In this document: in pieces, positions 42,745 through 53,852 of the stretch | How the letters are laid out: each line of letters starts with the position of its first letter | How positions within the stretch are numbered: position 1 is the first letter of the stretch | Assembly: GCF_030864355.1 (NCBI RefSeq) | Contig: NC_083396.1 | Span: 2,356,001-2,420,000, forward strand | DNA length: 64,000 bases | Reading direction: 5' to 3' | Origin: Cutaneotrichosporon cavernicola | Lineage: Eukaryota > Basidiomycota > Tremellomycetes > Trichosporonales > Trichosporonaceae | Made by a program: the position numbers and the translations under genes | The notes under the pieces: model-generated | What the model was told of the DNA's origin: nothing | The model's input: the letters and a program-made list of their open reading frames with translations, nothing else | The model's database searches: none

Positions 42745-44036
42745 GATGTGAATGAGATTAACGATGCGTTGGCTTCGATCCAGATTCGGTGATGGGTTGA
42801 ATTGTGTGCGCCGGGTCTCAGAATAGAGCGCCAGAACTGATGGTGCCGAGCCAAATGTGCCACGGTTCACAAGCCCAAGATGAGTGAGAGATGGGGAGAG
42901 CGATAATGTGAGACAAGACGACGGGTAAGAGAAAGGATGGAAGGATTCCAGGATTGGAGAAGCGAGGTGCTTGTTTGCTGTGTATAGTGTTTGCACAGCC
43001 TGAGGCCTGAGTGCCCAATGTAGGGATAGTAGAGCAAACAACCACCAGACGCGTTTGACCCAAATTAGCTTCCAATTAGCTTCCAGTTTTACACCCCAGC
43101 TGACCACAGACTCTCTGCTTTACCCTGACAATTTGTCAACTTGTCCCCCACCCACAATTCGGCCCACAAAAGCCTCTCGAAGCGATGCATAATTCCTCCT
43201 CCTACAGAGCAAGACCCCAAGGGCGGGAGTTGCATAGTTGCTCAGCTTGCTGTACCCGCGGGTGAAGGTCAAGGTGCACGAGGTGAGCTCATGCCCCTCC
43301 ATCTTCTCAGCAAGGGGGTTCGTGGCAGCTGGGGTGGTCGTTTCATTTTCCCGTTTCCATGTCCCTCGCTATTCCAGCTGTTACAGCGACGCGCTGCCAT
43401 TGCAACCATTCCCTCCGGCTCATAACTCCAACCATGGGTTTCCGTTAAAACCGGACCTCCCAACGTCCACAGACCCCAAGGGCATGTGTAAGGGCTCGTG
43501 AAAGCTGACCACTCACGAGTCTTTCCTCCTCTCCTTCTCCTATGTCCAGAACAGCTGAAATGGTCATGGCCACGAGCTGACCACGAGCTCACCATACGGC
43601 TCCCAGGTGACGCTCCATTGGGCTCAAGTGGTGATATTTATTCTCGGTGCAAGTGACACGGGGCACGGACGCTTATGATCCACATCCACAGGGAACGGCG
43701 GCACTGGCGCTCCGAGCCACGTACAACGTACAGGCGGTGTTTGGCGTCATCGATTCAGGTCCATGCGTCATGACGGGATGGCCGCTCTTGCTCTGGCTCT
43801 CAACCTTGCGCATGGACAGAGGGTGGGTAGAGAAGGCACGAAACGGAGCACCAAGCACTGACGTCAGAACTTGAACCTGGGCTAGCAGCCGATCGGCTGC
43901 CTCCCTGTAAATTGACATTGACCCCACCACCAGCCACTTAACAACCCCAATTTCCTTCTTTTATCACTACATCACTACATCACTCCATTACTCCATCACT
44001 TCATTACTCCATTACTCATCTCCATTGCCACCCATC
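42745..44036. promoter_or_regulatory. Divergent region, glyoxal oxidase and four-pass protein
   Basis: 1.3 kb between divergent starts. Just before 44037 lie tandem CATCACT/CATTACTC units (about 43965-44030) in the leader of the membrane protein. No ORF supported. Confidence 0.45.
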
Positions 44037-44665
44037 ATGAACGAGCGCACAATCCGTATCACCCACGGCCTCATCTTCCTCGTCGTCTTCATTGTCGGCA
44101 TCATCACCCTCGGTATTTCCGGGTACCTCGTGCATTTTATTTACGCTCGGACTGACTCTAGGTATCGTACTATAATAAGAACGGGTATCCGCCGCAGCAC
44201 AATGCGGCGTACCGCGACCGTATCCGCATCACCCTCGTGGCATCAGTGTGGACGTGTGTCTTTGCGCGTGAGTAGGCTTGGGCAAGACGAGTTTGGCTTC
44301 TGACTCTCTGACTCTCTGAGATCTGAGTTCGGGGGTGATTAAGCTAACCCACAGTGTTCCTCGGTATCGGGTTCCAGGTTGCAGGCCACAACCTCGCTTT
44401 CGGTATCCTGTCCCACCTCATCCCGATGTCCATCGCGTTCCTGCTCTTCCTCATCGGCGTGTCATCTCTCACCGCGCTTATTAGCAAGGTATCGTGCGAC
44501 GACCCGAGGCAGAACTTTGCAAAGTGCCAGTCGGTGTGGGCGCTCATGGGCGCCGGGTGGGCCGAGACGATCCTCGTCTTCATTGCGCTCATGTTCATCA
44601 TTGGCATTGCGTTCAAGGCGCGCGCGTGGGGCGGCGTCCGTCGGCAGACCATGTATGTCGACTAA
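44037..44665 (+). CDS. Four-pass membrane protein, MARVEL-like
   Basis: Three exons, about 180 aa. Exon 1 gives helix 1 (IFLVVFIVGIITLGISGYL); a GTGCAT-donor intron joins phase 0 to VSYYNKNGYPPQHNAAYRD, a hydrophilic loop. Exon 2 continues IRITLVASVWTCVFA; the next intron leads to LFLGIGFQVAGHNLAFGILS. Helices 2-4 follow, with a loop containing CDDPRQNFAKCQSVWALMGA, then ILVFIALMFIIGIAF and a short tail. Four helices, small size and the third loop with two Cys match fungal MARVEL-domain proteins (eisosome- or vesicle-associated), but no diagnostic residue proves it. Confidence 0.8.
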
Positions 44666-45130
44666 AGCGGGAGGGTGGATCTTGGATAGCAGAACCGCAA
44701 TTAGACACGCTTATTGGTACCATTACAGCAGTATAATGCGCTAATTCCCGCGATGCAGTATATCTAGTCAACAGAGGATGAGGGGGAGATCTGCGGGAGA
44801 GGAGGGCGATGAGGAGGTGGGCCGCGTAGACTCCAGTAATCATAGTAGACGCTGGCCAGATTATAGGTGTCCCAATGCCGCTGAGGGAGGCGAGATGGGG
44901 TTTACACAACCAGAGCGAAACACGGTTGTGGGCGCATTGGGCCCAATAGGGCTCCCAATCTGCTATATGGCTCATTGAGCATGCACAACAGCTCACCAGG
45001 GCTCTCCGTTGCGTTGTCCCACTAACACCTCCATGAACGTCTATGAAGCTCCTCCCGCTCTCCAACCAACACGCTCCTCCCGCATCCTCTGTCCAGCCAT
45101 CAACACAACCCAAGTAGCATACAACACAAT
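44666..45130. other. Convergent intergenic region
   Basis: Between the stop codons of the four-pass protein and RPA12. Nothing recognised. Confidence 0.45.
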
Positions 45131-46052
45131 CTAGTTGTTCGTCGACGTCTGGTGCCCGCAGTTGAGACACTTTGAGTCAGCCAGCCCCTGTCCAGGCTCA
45201 CCTTGTAGAAAATGGTCGAGCCTTCGTCGGCCGAACGCAACTGCATCTCCTTGTACGACATGCCGATGTGACCGCAGTTGTCGCAGCGTTCGTTGGCCTG
45301 GTGTTAGTAAATGAGTATGGTAGAGGTTGTGGAACGGGTGAGAGAGAGAAGATGGGATAGGAACGCAGGTTGGAAAGAGGGCACGTTGATGGTAGGAAGT
45401 TCCCCACACTCCAGACACCACGGCCAGTGGACAGAGAGGTCGTCGGAACTGCTTGCGTTTTGACTTTTCTCTAGCCAACACCCCTCAACGACATCCTCTT
45501 GGTCACCTGCCCTCATCCACGCGCCTCAATCCTCATCCATTCCGTCGTCCTGGCTCAGTGGCTGTTCAATCGCACATCCAGAGCCAACCCTTTCTCCCCC
45601 CTCTTTCAACCCTACCACCTCCCAACTCAAACCCCATCTCCCTCTTTCCCTACTCACAATCGGATCACGGTCCTTGGCCGCCTCAGACTCATCCACGTTG
45701 TTCTGTACGAGCGCGCGCTTGGCTTTCAGCGCGGATGGGAACGCGTCGGCCGACGAGAACGTCTTGGTTGGCAAGTTCTCGTATGCTTGTGTCAGCTAGC
45801 AGGAATGGCAGCTGAGAATACGCCGTCTCGCTCTTATTCATTTTCATCTACTCCTCCCCAGTTCCCATATAGTCTTCTCCCATATGTTTTGCCGTGGGCA
45901 CCACACTCACACGATGCTGGCTCTTTGCGACCACACTGGTGGCAGTCGATCTCATCCTGGTCGTCCCTGGGGAGGTCGAGCAGCGTTGCACACGCGGGGC
46001 AGAAGAGGAGCGCTCCGATGCGCTTGGCACGTGATGCTGTTTGTTGGGACAT
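45131..46052 (-). CDS. RPA12: RNA polymerase I subunit A12.2
   Basis: Small Pol I subunit needed for RNA cleavage and termination of rRNA transcription in the nucleolus. Four exons, about 132 aa, the normal size. The N-terminal zinc ribbon is [12 protein letters not shown]...[17 protein letters not shown] intron joins to [21 protein letters not shown] long intron precedes [20 protein letters not shown], and a short one separates [11 protein letters not shown] from [12 protein letters not shown]. The C-terminal TFIIS-like ribbon retains the catalytic acidic hairpin (RSADE) and CxxC...CxxC. Ends in front of the convergent membrane-protein gene. Confidence 0.95.
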
Positions 46053-46476
46053 GATGGGGTTGGGCGATGCTTGCGACACAAAGCACCAACAACACGGCGC
46101 GGACAAGAGCGCCGAAATCTTAGAAGGCAATGTGGAGGTTGGCACGTGGGTTTAGAGCAGGGCTCACATAAACTCCATCCAACGTAGGAGGTCACGATGC
46201 GAAGTCATGGACCAGGCCCTACGTCCCATCATCTGATCTCCCATCAGCATCTCACAGCCTCAATTCGACTCATAAAACACTCATGCATTGGGCTATTAGG
46301 TGACTAGTCTGCCAACGCTGCCAAGGCAACGAGAAACAAGGGCCACTGTGCGTGCGTCAAGTTGCGGTAGGGGAGGAGGGTGATGGCGAATACGGACACC
46401 ACTAAGTGGGTGCATTAGGAGAAGGGGATTTTAAGACAGTTGTACACAGGTCGTCCAATCTCACTCGGTCATCACT
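46053..46476. other. Spacer between RPA12 and the Ala/Glu-rich gene
   Basis: About 420 bases that should hold the RPA12 promoter. No ORF supported. Confidence 0.45.
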
Positions 46477-47879
46477 CTAAGCCGCAGCAGCGACAACCGG
46501 CGCAGCAGGTGGTGCGACGGCCTTGGGCTAACGGTCAGTTTGGTGGCGGCATGCCAACTCACGGCCTCCTCAATCTGGATGGGCTCGGCAGGGGTAGGCT
46601 CCTCAATCTTGGGGGCGTCCTCGGTGACGGCAGCAGGGGCAGCCTCGTCCTTGGGCGCATCCTCCTTAGGAGGAGAGCTCTCCTTCTTGTGGTGGTGCTC
46701 CTTGGGCTTGAAGAAGCCGGTGAAACGAGCCGAGAGACGGCGGCCGGCCTTGAGGGCCTTGGCGGCGGTGTCGTCCTTCTCGATGGGAGAGGAAGGCTCA
46801 GCAGCGGCCTCAGGAGTAGCCACTGGCTCGGCGGCCGGAGCAGCGGCCTCCTCAGCAGGGACGGCAGCAACGGGCTCAGCGGCAGCAGGACTGGAACTGA
46901 TTAGCTGGGTGCTCACGATAACTTATCTCCAGACTTACGCAGCCTCCTCGGCCTTGGGCTCCTCAACAACGGGGGCGGCAGCTTCCTCAACCTTGGGGGC
47001 CTCAGCGGCAGCCTCCTCGGGAGCGGCCTCAGCAGCCTTGGTAGCCGGGGCGGGCTTCTTCTCCTTCTTCTCCTTGAAGTTGTGGAGGAGCTTGGAGAAG
47101 AACGAGGGCTTGTCAGCCTTGACCTTCTTCTTCTCGACCTTCTCCTGCACCTGTCAGCCAAAGAACGGGGGAGTGGTTAGGGAAGGCTGACGCACCTCGG
47201 CGACAGGGGTCTCCTCGGTGGCAGCGGCGGCGGCGGCCTCCGCAGCGGGCGTGGCCTCCTCGGTGGCCTCGGCAACGGGTGCCTCGGCAGCAGGGACGGC
47301 GGCAGCCTCCTCAACGGCAGGGGCAGCGGGGGCCTAATCGAGGCGTCAGTCACCGTGATCGGCGCTCGGTGTCACGCAGCACGTACCTCAACAGCAGCCT
47401 CAACGGCGGCAGGAGCAGGGACCTCGGGCTGAGTCTCGGCAACCTCAACGGCGGCCGGAGCCTCGGCAGCAGCCTCGGCGACGACAACGACGGGCTGGAG
47501 GATGAGGCGGGTCATGGGAGGAAAGTTGATCGGTTGATTTAGGGCCAGGAAGGAATGTACGAGCGGTTGAGCCGTGTCAGCGTCATCGTGGCGGTGGCAA
47601 ACGGCCAGATAAGGGGGCAAGCGCCAGAGCTCCATCAGGTGACCAGCTCACTACTCCGGACCCGAGTGGGTAGTGCATCGCATTGTGTCCGGTTGCCTGT
47701 GACGGGCAAGGTGCAAAGGAGTCTAAAGGAGACCGTCACCCTCTTCACACAGAGTGGCGAGATGTCGCCACCAAGGCACCACAACCACCCGCATCGGATA
47801 CGTCCCACACAAGCCAGATGAACCACACAGGAAGACTGTGTAATCTACTCACCTTGATCTCCTCGACGGGGGCGGACAT
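46477..47879 (-). CDS. Ala/Glu/Pro-rich low-complexity protein
   Basis: Not a recognised family. Exon 1 encodes MSAPVEEIK; a roughly 340-nt intron leads to PVVVVAEAAAEAPAAVEVAE. Further exons continue in frame (EAPVAEATEEATPAAEA, EVQEKVEKKKVKADKPS, SPAAAEPVAAVPAEEAA) and the last exon ends PKAVAPPAAPVVAAAA. Two short basic-aromatic islands stand out from the acidic filler: PSFFSKLLHNFKEKKEKK and RRLSARFTGFFKPKEHHHKK. Both look like amphipathic membrane- or protein-binding motifs in an otherwise disordered chain. About 330 aa, six exons. The composition is reminiscent of disordered scaffold or stress proteins of basidiomycetes, without evidence for a specific role. Confidence 0.75.
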
Positions 47880-50856
47880 TGTTAGATGGAAGGAAGGTGG
47901 TGGGAAGGAAGAACGTGGAGGCTAGGTTTAGGGGGATAGAACTGCGATGTGTGATGCAGAGGTGGAGTAGACGACGACGACGAGAGTCGAGGTTGCAAGT
48001 AGAGTATTAGAAGAGAGGAAGAGCGATGTCAAGAGGGAGAAAGTGAAGAGAGGAGAATAAGTGTGAGGGTGGAAGGAGCAAGGAGAGAGGGATGGTGGCG
48101 GTGGCGGGAAGACAGAGGGGCCAGGGGAGGGGACAGATGGGACGGGGACAAGCAAGGAAGGTGGATGTATGTGTTGACGTCTGGGTGGTTGTGTTGCGTG
48201 TGGACCCACGGCTCTGCTGCCTAGCATGCCCAGCATACCCAGCGTGGCCCATGGCCCATGAAGGAGCAAGGGGAGGGCGACGGGCCTCTCGGCCGCGACA
48301 CAGAGGTCTGTTGGATGGGTGTGGGTGGCAAGGGGTAACGCTATGGCGCGTCGTGAATACCGCCAGATACCAGACGCCAGACGCCACCGAGCCTTTGATA
48401 CCTCTGTTGCTCAAAGCTCTGCGCCTGTTCTGCTGTAATGCTCCTCTCATACCACACACACAGGGACAGGGAACCAAAAAATCTACCACTGCCGATTGTC
48501 TGCATGTCTCCCCGTCAAGGCCGAGAGGGGTCGAGGGGTATCAGTGGAGCGGCTCTGTCCCGTACAGTTTGCCCGCAAGCCCGCGACAAGTGTCGGCAAG
48601 ATGTAGGGTAGGGTATACTTACTCTACTGGTTCTACTGGCTCTGCTGGCGAGCTGACAACAACTGCCGATGAGCGACCTCGTTTGAGGGTCTGGGAACGA
48701 CTGTGGTCGAGGCAAATGAGCCAAGACTTTTTTTTTTTTTTTCGGACAGGTCTTTGGATGACGCTGGGCACGCCGGGATGAGCAAGACCTTGATGCATAC
48801 GCGCCTGACGCTTGGGCCGCTACCCGTTGGATTGCACGGGTTCCAGCCTCGCACCGCGCGACTGGGCAATTGGGCAAGTGAGATCATGCCCCTGAAACCA
48901 CATCGACTTGTCAAGAATCGCGTCGTTCCTCGATCCTCAAAACACACCAAGTTCCCACACACCCACTCGACATCTCCACCGCTCCACAGCCGTAGGGCAC
49001 ACTTCTGCACTTGTCACCTATGCATGGATACAGCAGGCACCCTGGAAAAGGAGGTAGACTGTGGGAAAATGCCCAACAGCTAGCGTGAGATATGAAACCC
49101 GCAACCTGATGAAAGAATTGCAGCTACCGATCTAAGGTATTGAATCGAAAATGAGCAAGAGCGCTGATTAGTTGATGGGTGGCAAAATTGCCCAATACAA
49201 CAAATTGGGTTACTAAAATGGAGAACGGGGCGGACGGGCATGGCGCGAAACTGCCAAGAGGAATGACGCCCTCGTTTCAGGGTGGGTCGGGCGTGACCGA
49301 GGACCTTTGTCCACCCTGACTGTCACGCGCACAGTGTCCAGGAACAATACCGACATATCCCTGACGCAATGGTTGCGAATGTCTTGGCCCAATCTTGTTC
49401 CTTCTGACGACAATAACAAAGACAACGGGATCATAGGCTCATGGCTCATGGCTCATTGATGCACCTGAGCACCTTTAACCTTGCAACGATAAACTTTATC
49501 ATTTGCTATGCTGTTATCGGAGTTCTAGGCCAGGTCCGGTAGGATTTCTGTTCAAGCGATTGAAACTTGGATCGCTCTGAATACGATGAGCGATCCATGG
49601 ATCACCTGTACGCCTATCGACTGGGCCGGAGCAGTCAATGCGTGCCCTTGTCACGCGCCCATCGAATCGATACTCACCCATAGCACCCGCGATCACGCAT
49701 CACACTGCGTTAAATTATTACGGGTCTTGCTAGTCGTAGGTCGATTAATGTCATTGGCGGCGACGCGCGACACCAAACTGACCGCGCGACCATGCGCGAC
49801 CATGAGCACGGCCACCAAACACGCCAAGGTCCCGACCGTGCCGCGCGTCGCCATTACCGCTTGTGCTTATTATGTCGCGTCACGTCCCCTCCAGCCTCTG
49901 TTTCAAGTGCATGTTAAACGGCCAGCACCCTATACCCCGGCGCCTGTAAACCTGGACCTTCTCTGGTACATGTTATAGGAGCCAACCGCGTATGTGGCAT
50001 TATAGGTTACATCTACCATTGCCAGATTGCTGTCACGCAGACAAAAGAGTTGTCGCGTTCTTGCGAACACATCTCGCAGTCGCTCGCACTCAGGCACGGG
50101 AGCGAGATGTGGCGCCGGGACCTTCGGGATGGGCACTTCCGGACGGACGTGGGATGGGACATGGGATGGACAGATGCAAGGGATGAGCACAGGGAGACGC
50201 TCGGTCGCGCCGGGTTGTCCGGTGTGGCCCGCGTGGCTCATGCCATAGCGCCACGCGATGTAAGGCCTTTAAGGCCTGTGGCTTGCATTGTTGGCACTCG
50301 TTACCTTGATTTGCCCCTCAACGAACAGTGCAACGTGTAACAAACTAATCTAACGTGATCAATTATCCACGGCTCTTTAGATCCTGAGATCGTCAGATCA
50401 GATCAGTTGAGAAGAGCTCGTTTGGTCCCTTGACTCGTAACCTATTGTCTCTGCAAGTGTTTGCAATCAGCATCGCCCGCATTCCAATATGCAGTCATGG
50501 CAATTCTAATCGGCTATCATATAACAAGTGACAAGTGGACATACCGACATGTGAACGGTCAGGAAGTATATTACCAGTCACAGGCACAGAACAAATCAAA
50601 CAGTCGGCCAGTCGGCCAGTTGGCCCCTGTCAATTCTCAATCTGGACTTTACAAGTCAACGCGTCAGCACGTCCACGATGCTGGGATCGCCAGACCTGGC
50701 CTTGACTGACTGCCAAGCTGCAACCCCCTCAAGACTGCCAAGCACAGTCAACCATGTCGGAGGGGTCCTCGCGTTGATGCATCGTGCATACTTTACAGTA
50801 ACGCTTCAAGGCCGCTGCAGCAGGCGGATCGTGCACTCCGTTCACATCACCGTACT
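47880..50856. other. Gene-poor region
   Basis: Nearly 3 kb without a credible gene. The left part is GA-rich on the plus strand and serves as leader and promoter of the Ala/Glu-rich gene. A 15-T run lies at 48728-48742. Short repeats include TCATGGC in triplicate near 49437-49457 and AGGCCT twice near 50263-50276. ORFs on both strands have no coding character. Confidence 0.5.
48728..48742. repeat. Poly-T tract
   Basis: Fifteen consecutive T on the plus strand. Confidence 0.95.
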
Positions 50857-51875
50857 ATGACACTTGGTCCTTCTCAAACCCGATCACAATGTGGACCAAC
50901 TGAGATGCGCCAAACGTGTTGCCGGCGGCAACTGTGCAGCGTGTGTGGAGCTTGCGCTGCGACCGTGAGGAGGCGGTGTGGGCCCCAGCGGACCGTCTGT
51001 CGGATGAGCTGCGTCATTGCGGGACAAGTCACGTCGTCTGTTTTTCTGCGCTGCCTCTCCAGGCCCTTGTCACTCTCCGCTTCAAAGCGTCGCTGTTCGA
51101 TCCGCAAAAGTACCGAAAAAGGGATGAAGGCTCTCGAACTTCGGGACACGGCTGGCACCACAGACGCAAACGATGGGAAGTCTCTCCCTGCCTCCCGCCA
51201 CAGTACTGGCCGCGACGATCTCGCAAAGCTGATGCGTATCTCCCGCGCCATGCAGAAACTCGTCCTGACCTACAACAACTCTAACGCACTCTTTTATGGA
51301 CTACCGCGACGTGCCGCGGAACCCTAAACGCGTCACGTGTCCCAAGCAAGAACTCGCGCACAGGAATACGCCTAAGTTCGAAGCTCTCAGTTTCCAGGTT
51401 CAGGACGTTCCTCCCGATCCGCATACCAACGTGGACCTTGAACCCAGTCACATCATGAGAATAGGGGAATTGTACAGGCAGGGACGAATCATGGAACACG
51501 ACTACGTCGGACAACACGGCTATCATCGCGATGCGTCCGATTTCGAATCGCTTTCCGAGACCCGATGAGGCGCCGTTGGGGCGGTACCGCCTGTGTGAGG
51601 ACTTTGGAGGCGAAGACGAGAGGGCCAAATTAGAGGAGGATAGTTGGTCCTCATCCAACGAGAAATCGTACGGCTACCGCGGCCCAAGCTTTCGACGATG
51701 GCGAGAGGCGGCTTTCGAATCTGGAGACAAGGACGACGTTGTTGATGGCCCGCTTCGCCGACTCGGGGGATACTTCCCGCTCGGCCTGGAGCAAGCTCAA
51801 CTCGGAAGCTGGTGCTGTTGGCAAACTGCCCGGTGCTGCGCTGTTACTTGGCTGACTGCGGGTTCTGGCCCTTAA
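50857..51875 (+). pseudogene. Possible decayed or unresolved gene, left part
   Basis: Overlapping plus-strand ORFs in different frames follow one another: 50857-51327 (Cys-rich start CCRRQLCSVCGACAATVRRR), 50916-51284, 51296-51568 (MDYRDVPRNPKRVTCPKQEL) and 51531-51875 (MRPISNRFPRPDEAPLGRYR). They lead toward the ORF at 51812. Typical GTGAGT/CTGAC-AG introns that would connect them are not visible, so frameshifted remains are as likely as an unusual gene. No domain recognised. Confidence 0.25.
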
Positions 51876-52522
51876 GCGCTGAGCATCACAACGACATGTT
51901 CCAGGGGAAAGTCACGTTCCACAGCCTGAAGGGCAGTGTTCCCATGATGCACTACAATTCGGTGCGATCGCAGCTGACCCGCCGGCGTTTCTTCAGTGAG
52001 GTAAACGACGCAGTCGAAAACGCAGGTTCGAACGACGAAGACGACGACCAAAACGATGGCGAAAGCGAGTATGACGACGAAGGCGTAGTCGCCATAGACC
52101 TGGCCAACTTGCTGCCCTCACAGGCTGACGTGTTCCAGGTATTCGAATACGTTTCTCCGCCCCACGCCAACTTGAAAAAGCTGCGCGCTGACCTCGCCTC
52201 ACTCGCGGCCAACATCCCGCCTTTCAGATTGGGGATGGACGCTAACGATAGGCCCCTCATAGATCCATTTACGCGCCAGCTCCACGCCGATCTCAAGCAT
52301 AAGACAGCAAACGCATGTGCTCTGCGGAGGCAATTCGAGGATCAGCTGGGACAGATTGACTCACTGCTTTCCCAGTGGCCCAGGAAGCTGGACACAGAGG
52401 CTGGCGATCAACGAGGGGCTCCGACAGTGCTTGCTCGCCATCCCACGGACGCTCACAGTCAACTGAACCGGTGCAAACCTCACTGGCTAGTACACGTACA
52501 TGTGCTGAAACAGGCCCGATAA
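51812..52522 (+). CDS. Hypothetical protein or gene remnant
   Basis: ORF of 236 codons with a plausible soluble protein composition: FWPLSAEHHNDMFQGKVTFH, then an acidic run (SNDEDDDQNDGESEYDDE), then a helical-looking part (YVSPPHANLKKLRADLASLA, LHADLKHKTANACALRRQFE). I do not recognise a family. Codon use is less C/G-ending than in the housekeeping genes around it. The stop lies about 60 bp from the end of the convergent dehydrogenase gene. The true 5' end is unclear; it may be the last exon of a gene whose earlier exons lie in the broken ORFs to the left. Confidence 0.35.
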   Translation: MLLANCPVLRCYLADCGFWPLSAEHHNDMFQGKVTFHSLKGSVPMMHYNSVRSQLTRRRFFSEVNDAVENAGSNDEDDDQNDGESEYDDEGVVAIDLANLLPSQADVFQVFEYVSPPHANLKKLRADLASLAANIPPFRLGMDANDRPLIDPFTRQLHADLKHKTANACALRRQFEDQLGQIDSLLSQWPRKLDTEAGDQRGAPTVLARHPTDAHSQLNRCKPHWLVHVHVLKQAR

Positions 52523-52584
52523 CCAATACAGCAAACCCACGCTTCCCACACGACCAAAAATACATGCAACGTCTAATACACGGC

Positions 52585-53620
52585 CTACTTCTGCTCAGCG
52601 ACCTGGGTGAGGAGGCCCTTGCCCTGGATCCACGACGCAATGTTGTCGAGGACGAGCAGCTCCATCTTGCGCTGGGTGTCCTTGGTCTCAGTGCCCATGT
52701 GGGGGAGGAGGGTGATCTTGTCGTTGGCGACCAAGCGGGGGTTGACGTTGGGCTCGTCTGGGAACACGTCGAGGCCGGCGGAGAAGAGGTGTCCGCTGTC
52801 GAGGGCCTCGATGAGTGCGTCCTCGTCGACGACGCCACCGCGCGCAGTGTTAATAAGCACGCTCCCCTTCTTCATCTTGGCAAACTGCTCGCGCCCAAAC
52901 GAGCTCTTGGTCTTGTCGTTCAGGGGGAGGTTGAGAGACACGACGTCGGACTGGGCAAGCAGGTCGTCCAGGCTGCTGCAGTAAGTGCACTCAAAGTCGG
53001 GCTTTGGTGAGATCTCGCGGCGGTTGTAGTAGATGATCTTCATGTCGAAACCGAGCATGCGGCGGGCGTATGCCGAGCCAATACCACCCATGCCGACGAT
53101 TCCCACAGTCTTCTGGTCGGGGTCGAGGGCAGGCATCAACCCGCTCTTCCACTTGCCCGAACGGACGTTGGTCTCGGCGCGGTGGAACTGCCTCAGTGCC
53201 GAGAGGGTGAGGTATGCAGCGACAGTGGCGGTGGCCTCGTCAACAGCCTTGGGAGTGTGCGAGACCTCGATACCGCGCGCAGTGGCGGCAGCAACGTCAA
53301 TCTGGTCGTACCCAGCGCCGTTGTGGGCGATGAGCTTGACGCTGCCCGGCAGGCGGTCGATGAACTCCTTGTCGAAGAAACCAACGGCCGACGCCGAGTC
53401 GTTGTGCCGGTAAATGGCAGTCACGCCCTTGTATTTTGCGTCCCAGTCGTTGAAGAACGCGTCACGCGACGACGAGTCGAGCTGCACGACATCGGCAATG
53501 TCCTTGAACTTGTCGGCGCAGTCCTCCTTGGTCCACACGAGGCCGGTGGTGGGGTTGGCTTGGGTCAGCCGCTTCCTAGTGACAGAACGTACCGCAGATG
53601 AGAACACGAGGGCGAGACAT
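52585..53620 (-). CDS. D-2-hydroxyacid dehydrogenase (glyoxylate/hydroxypyruvate reductase-like)
   Basis: NAD(P)-dependent oxidoreductase. Exon 1 encodes MSRPRVLIC; a 34-nt intron (GTACGT...CAAG) joins to ANPTTGLVWTKEDC; total 333 aa, the usual length. The Rossmann motif is VGIVGMGGIGSAYARRMLGF followed by NRR, which suggests NADP preference. Catalytic residues sit at INTARGGVVDEDALIEAL (Arg), DVFPDEPNVNP (Glu) and LLPHMGTET (His). The substrate-binding loop is IAHNGAGYDQIDV, in the glyoxylate reductase style. Likely acts on glyoxylate or hydroxypyruvate; other 2-oxoacids are possible. The promoter to its right carries three CACGTG boxes. Confidence 0.92.
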
Positions 53621-53700
53621 GATGGATTAGATGGATTAGATGCTGTTGTGAGTGGGGAAGAGACGCAGACTAGCCTCAATATGTATCAGGTGAGAGACAT

Positions 53701-53852
53701 GTAGCCGCTCCGGGCCGTATTCCGGCCGGTAGTCCGGTCCGACCTCCGGCAGTGCGCAGTGGACTGAACCGTGCTGAACCGTGCTATGATATCACGTGCG
53801 TATGATATCACGTGCGCGCTCAGGATGAGGTGAGCCACGCGATGAGCACGTG
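53701..53852. promoter_or_regulatory. CACGTG boxes and CGG-rich sites upstream of the dehydrogenase
   Basis: Two perfect tandem copies of TATGATATCACGTGCG lie at 53785-53800 and 53801-53816, and a third CACGTG at 53847-53852. Just before them, 53708-53749 is full of CCGG/CGG triplets, the type of site bound by Zn2Cys6 factors. The position is 80-230 bp upstream of the minus-strand start codon at 53620. CACGTG is the core for bHLH factors of the Cbf1/Pho4 type. Confidence 0.6.
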
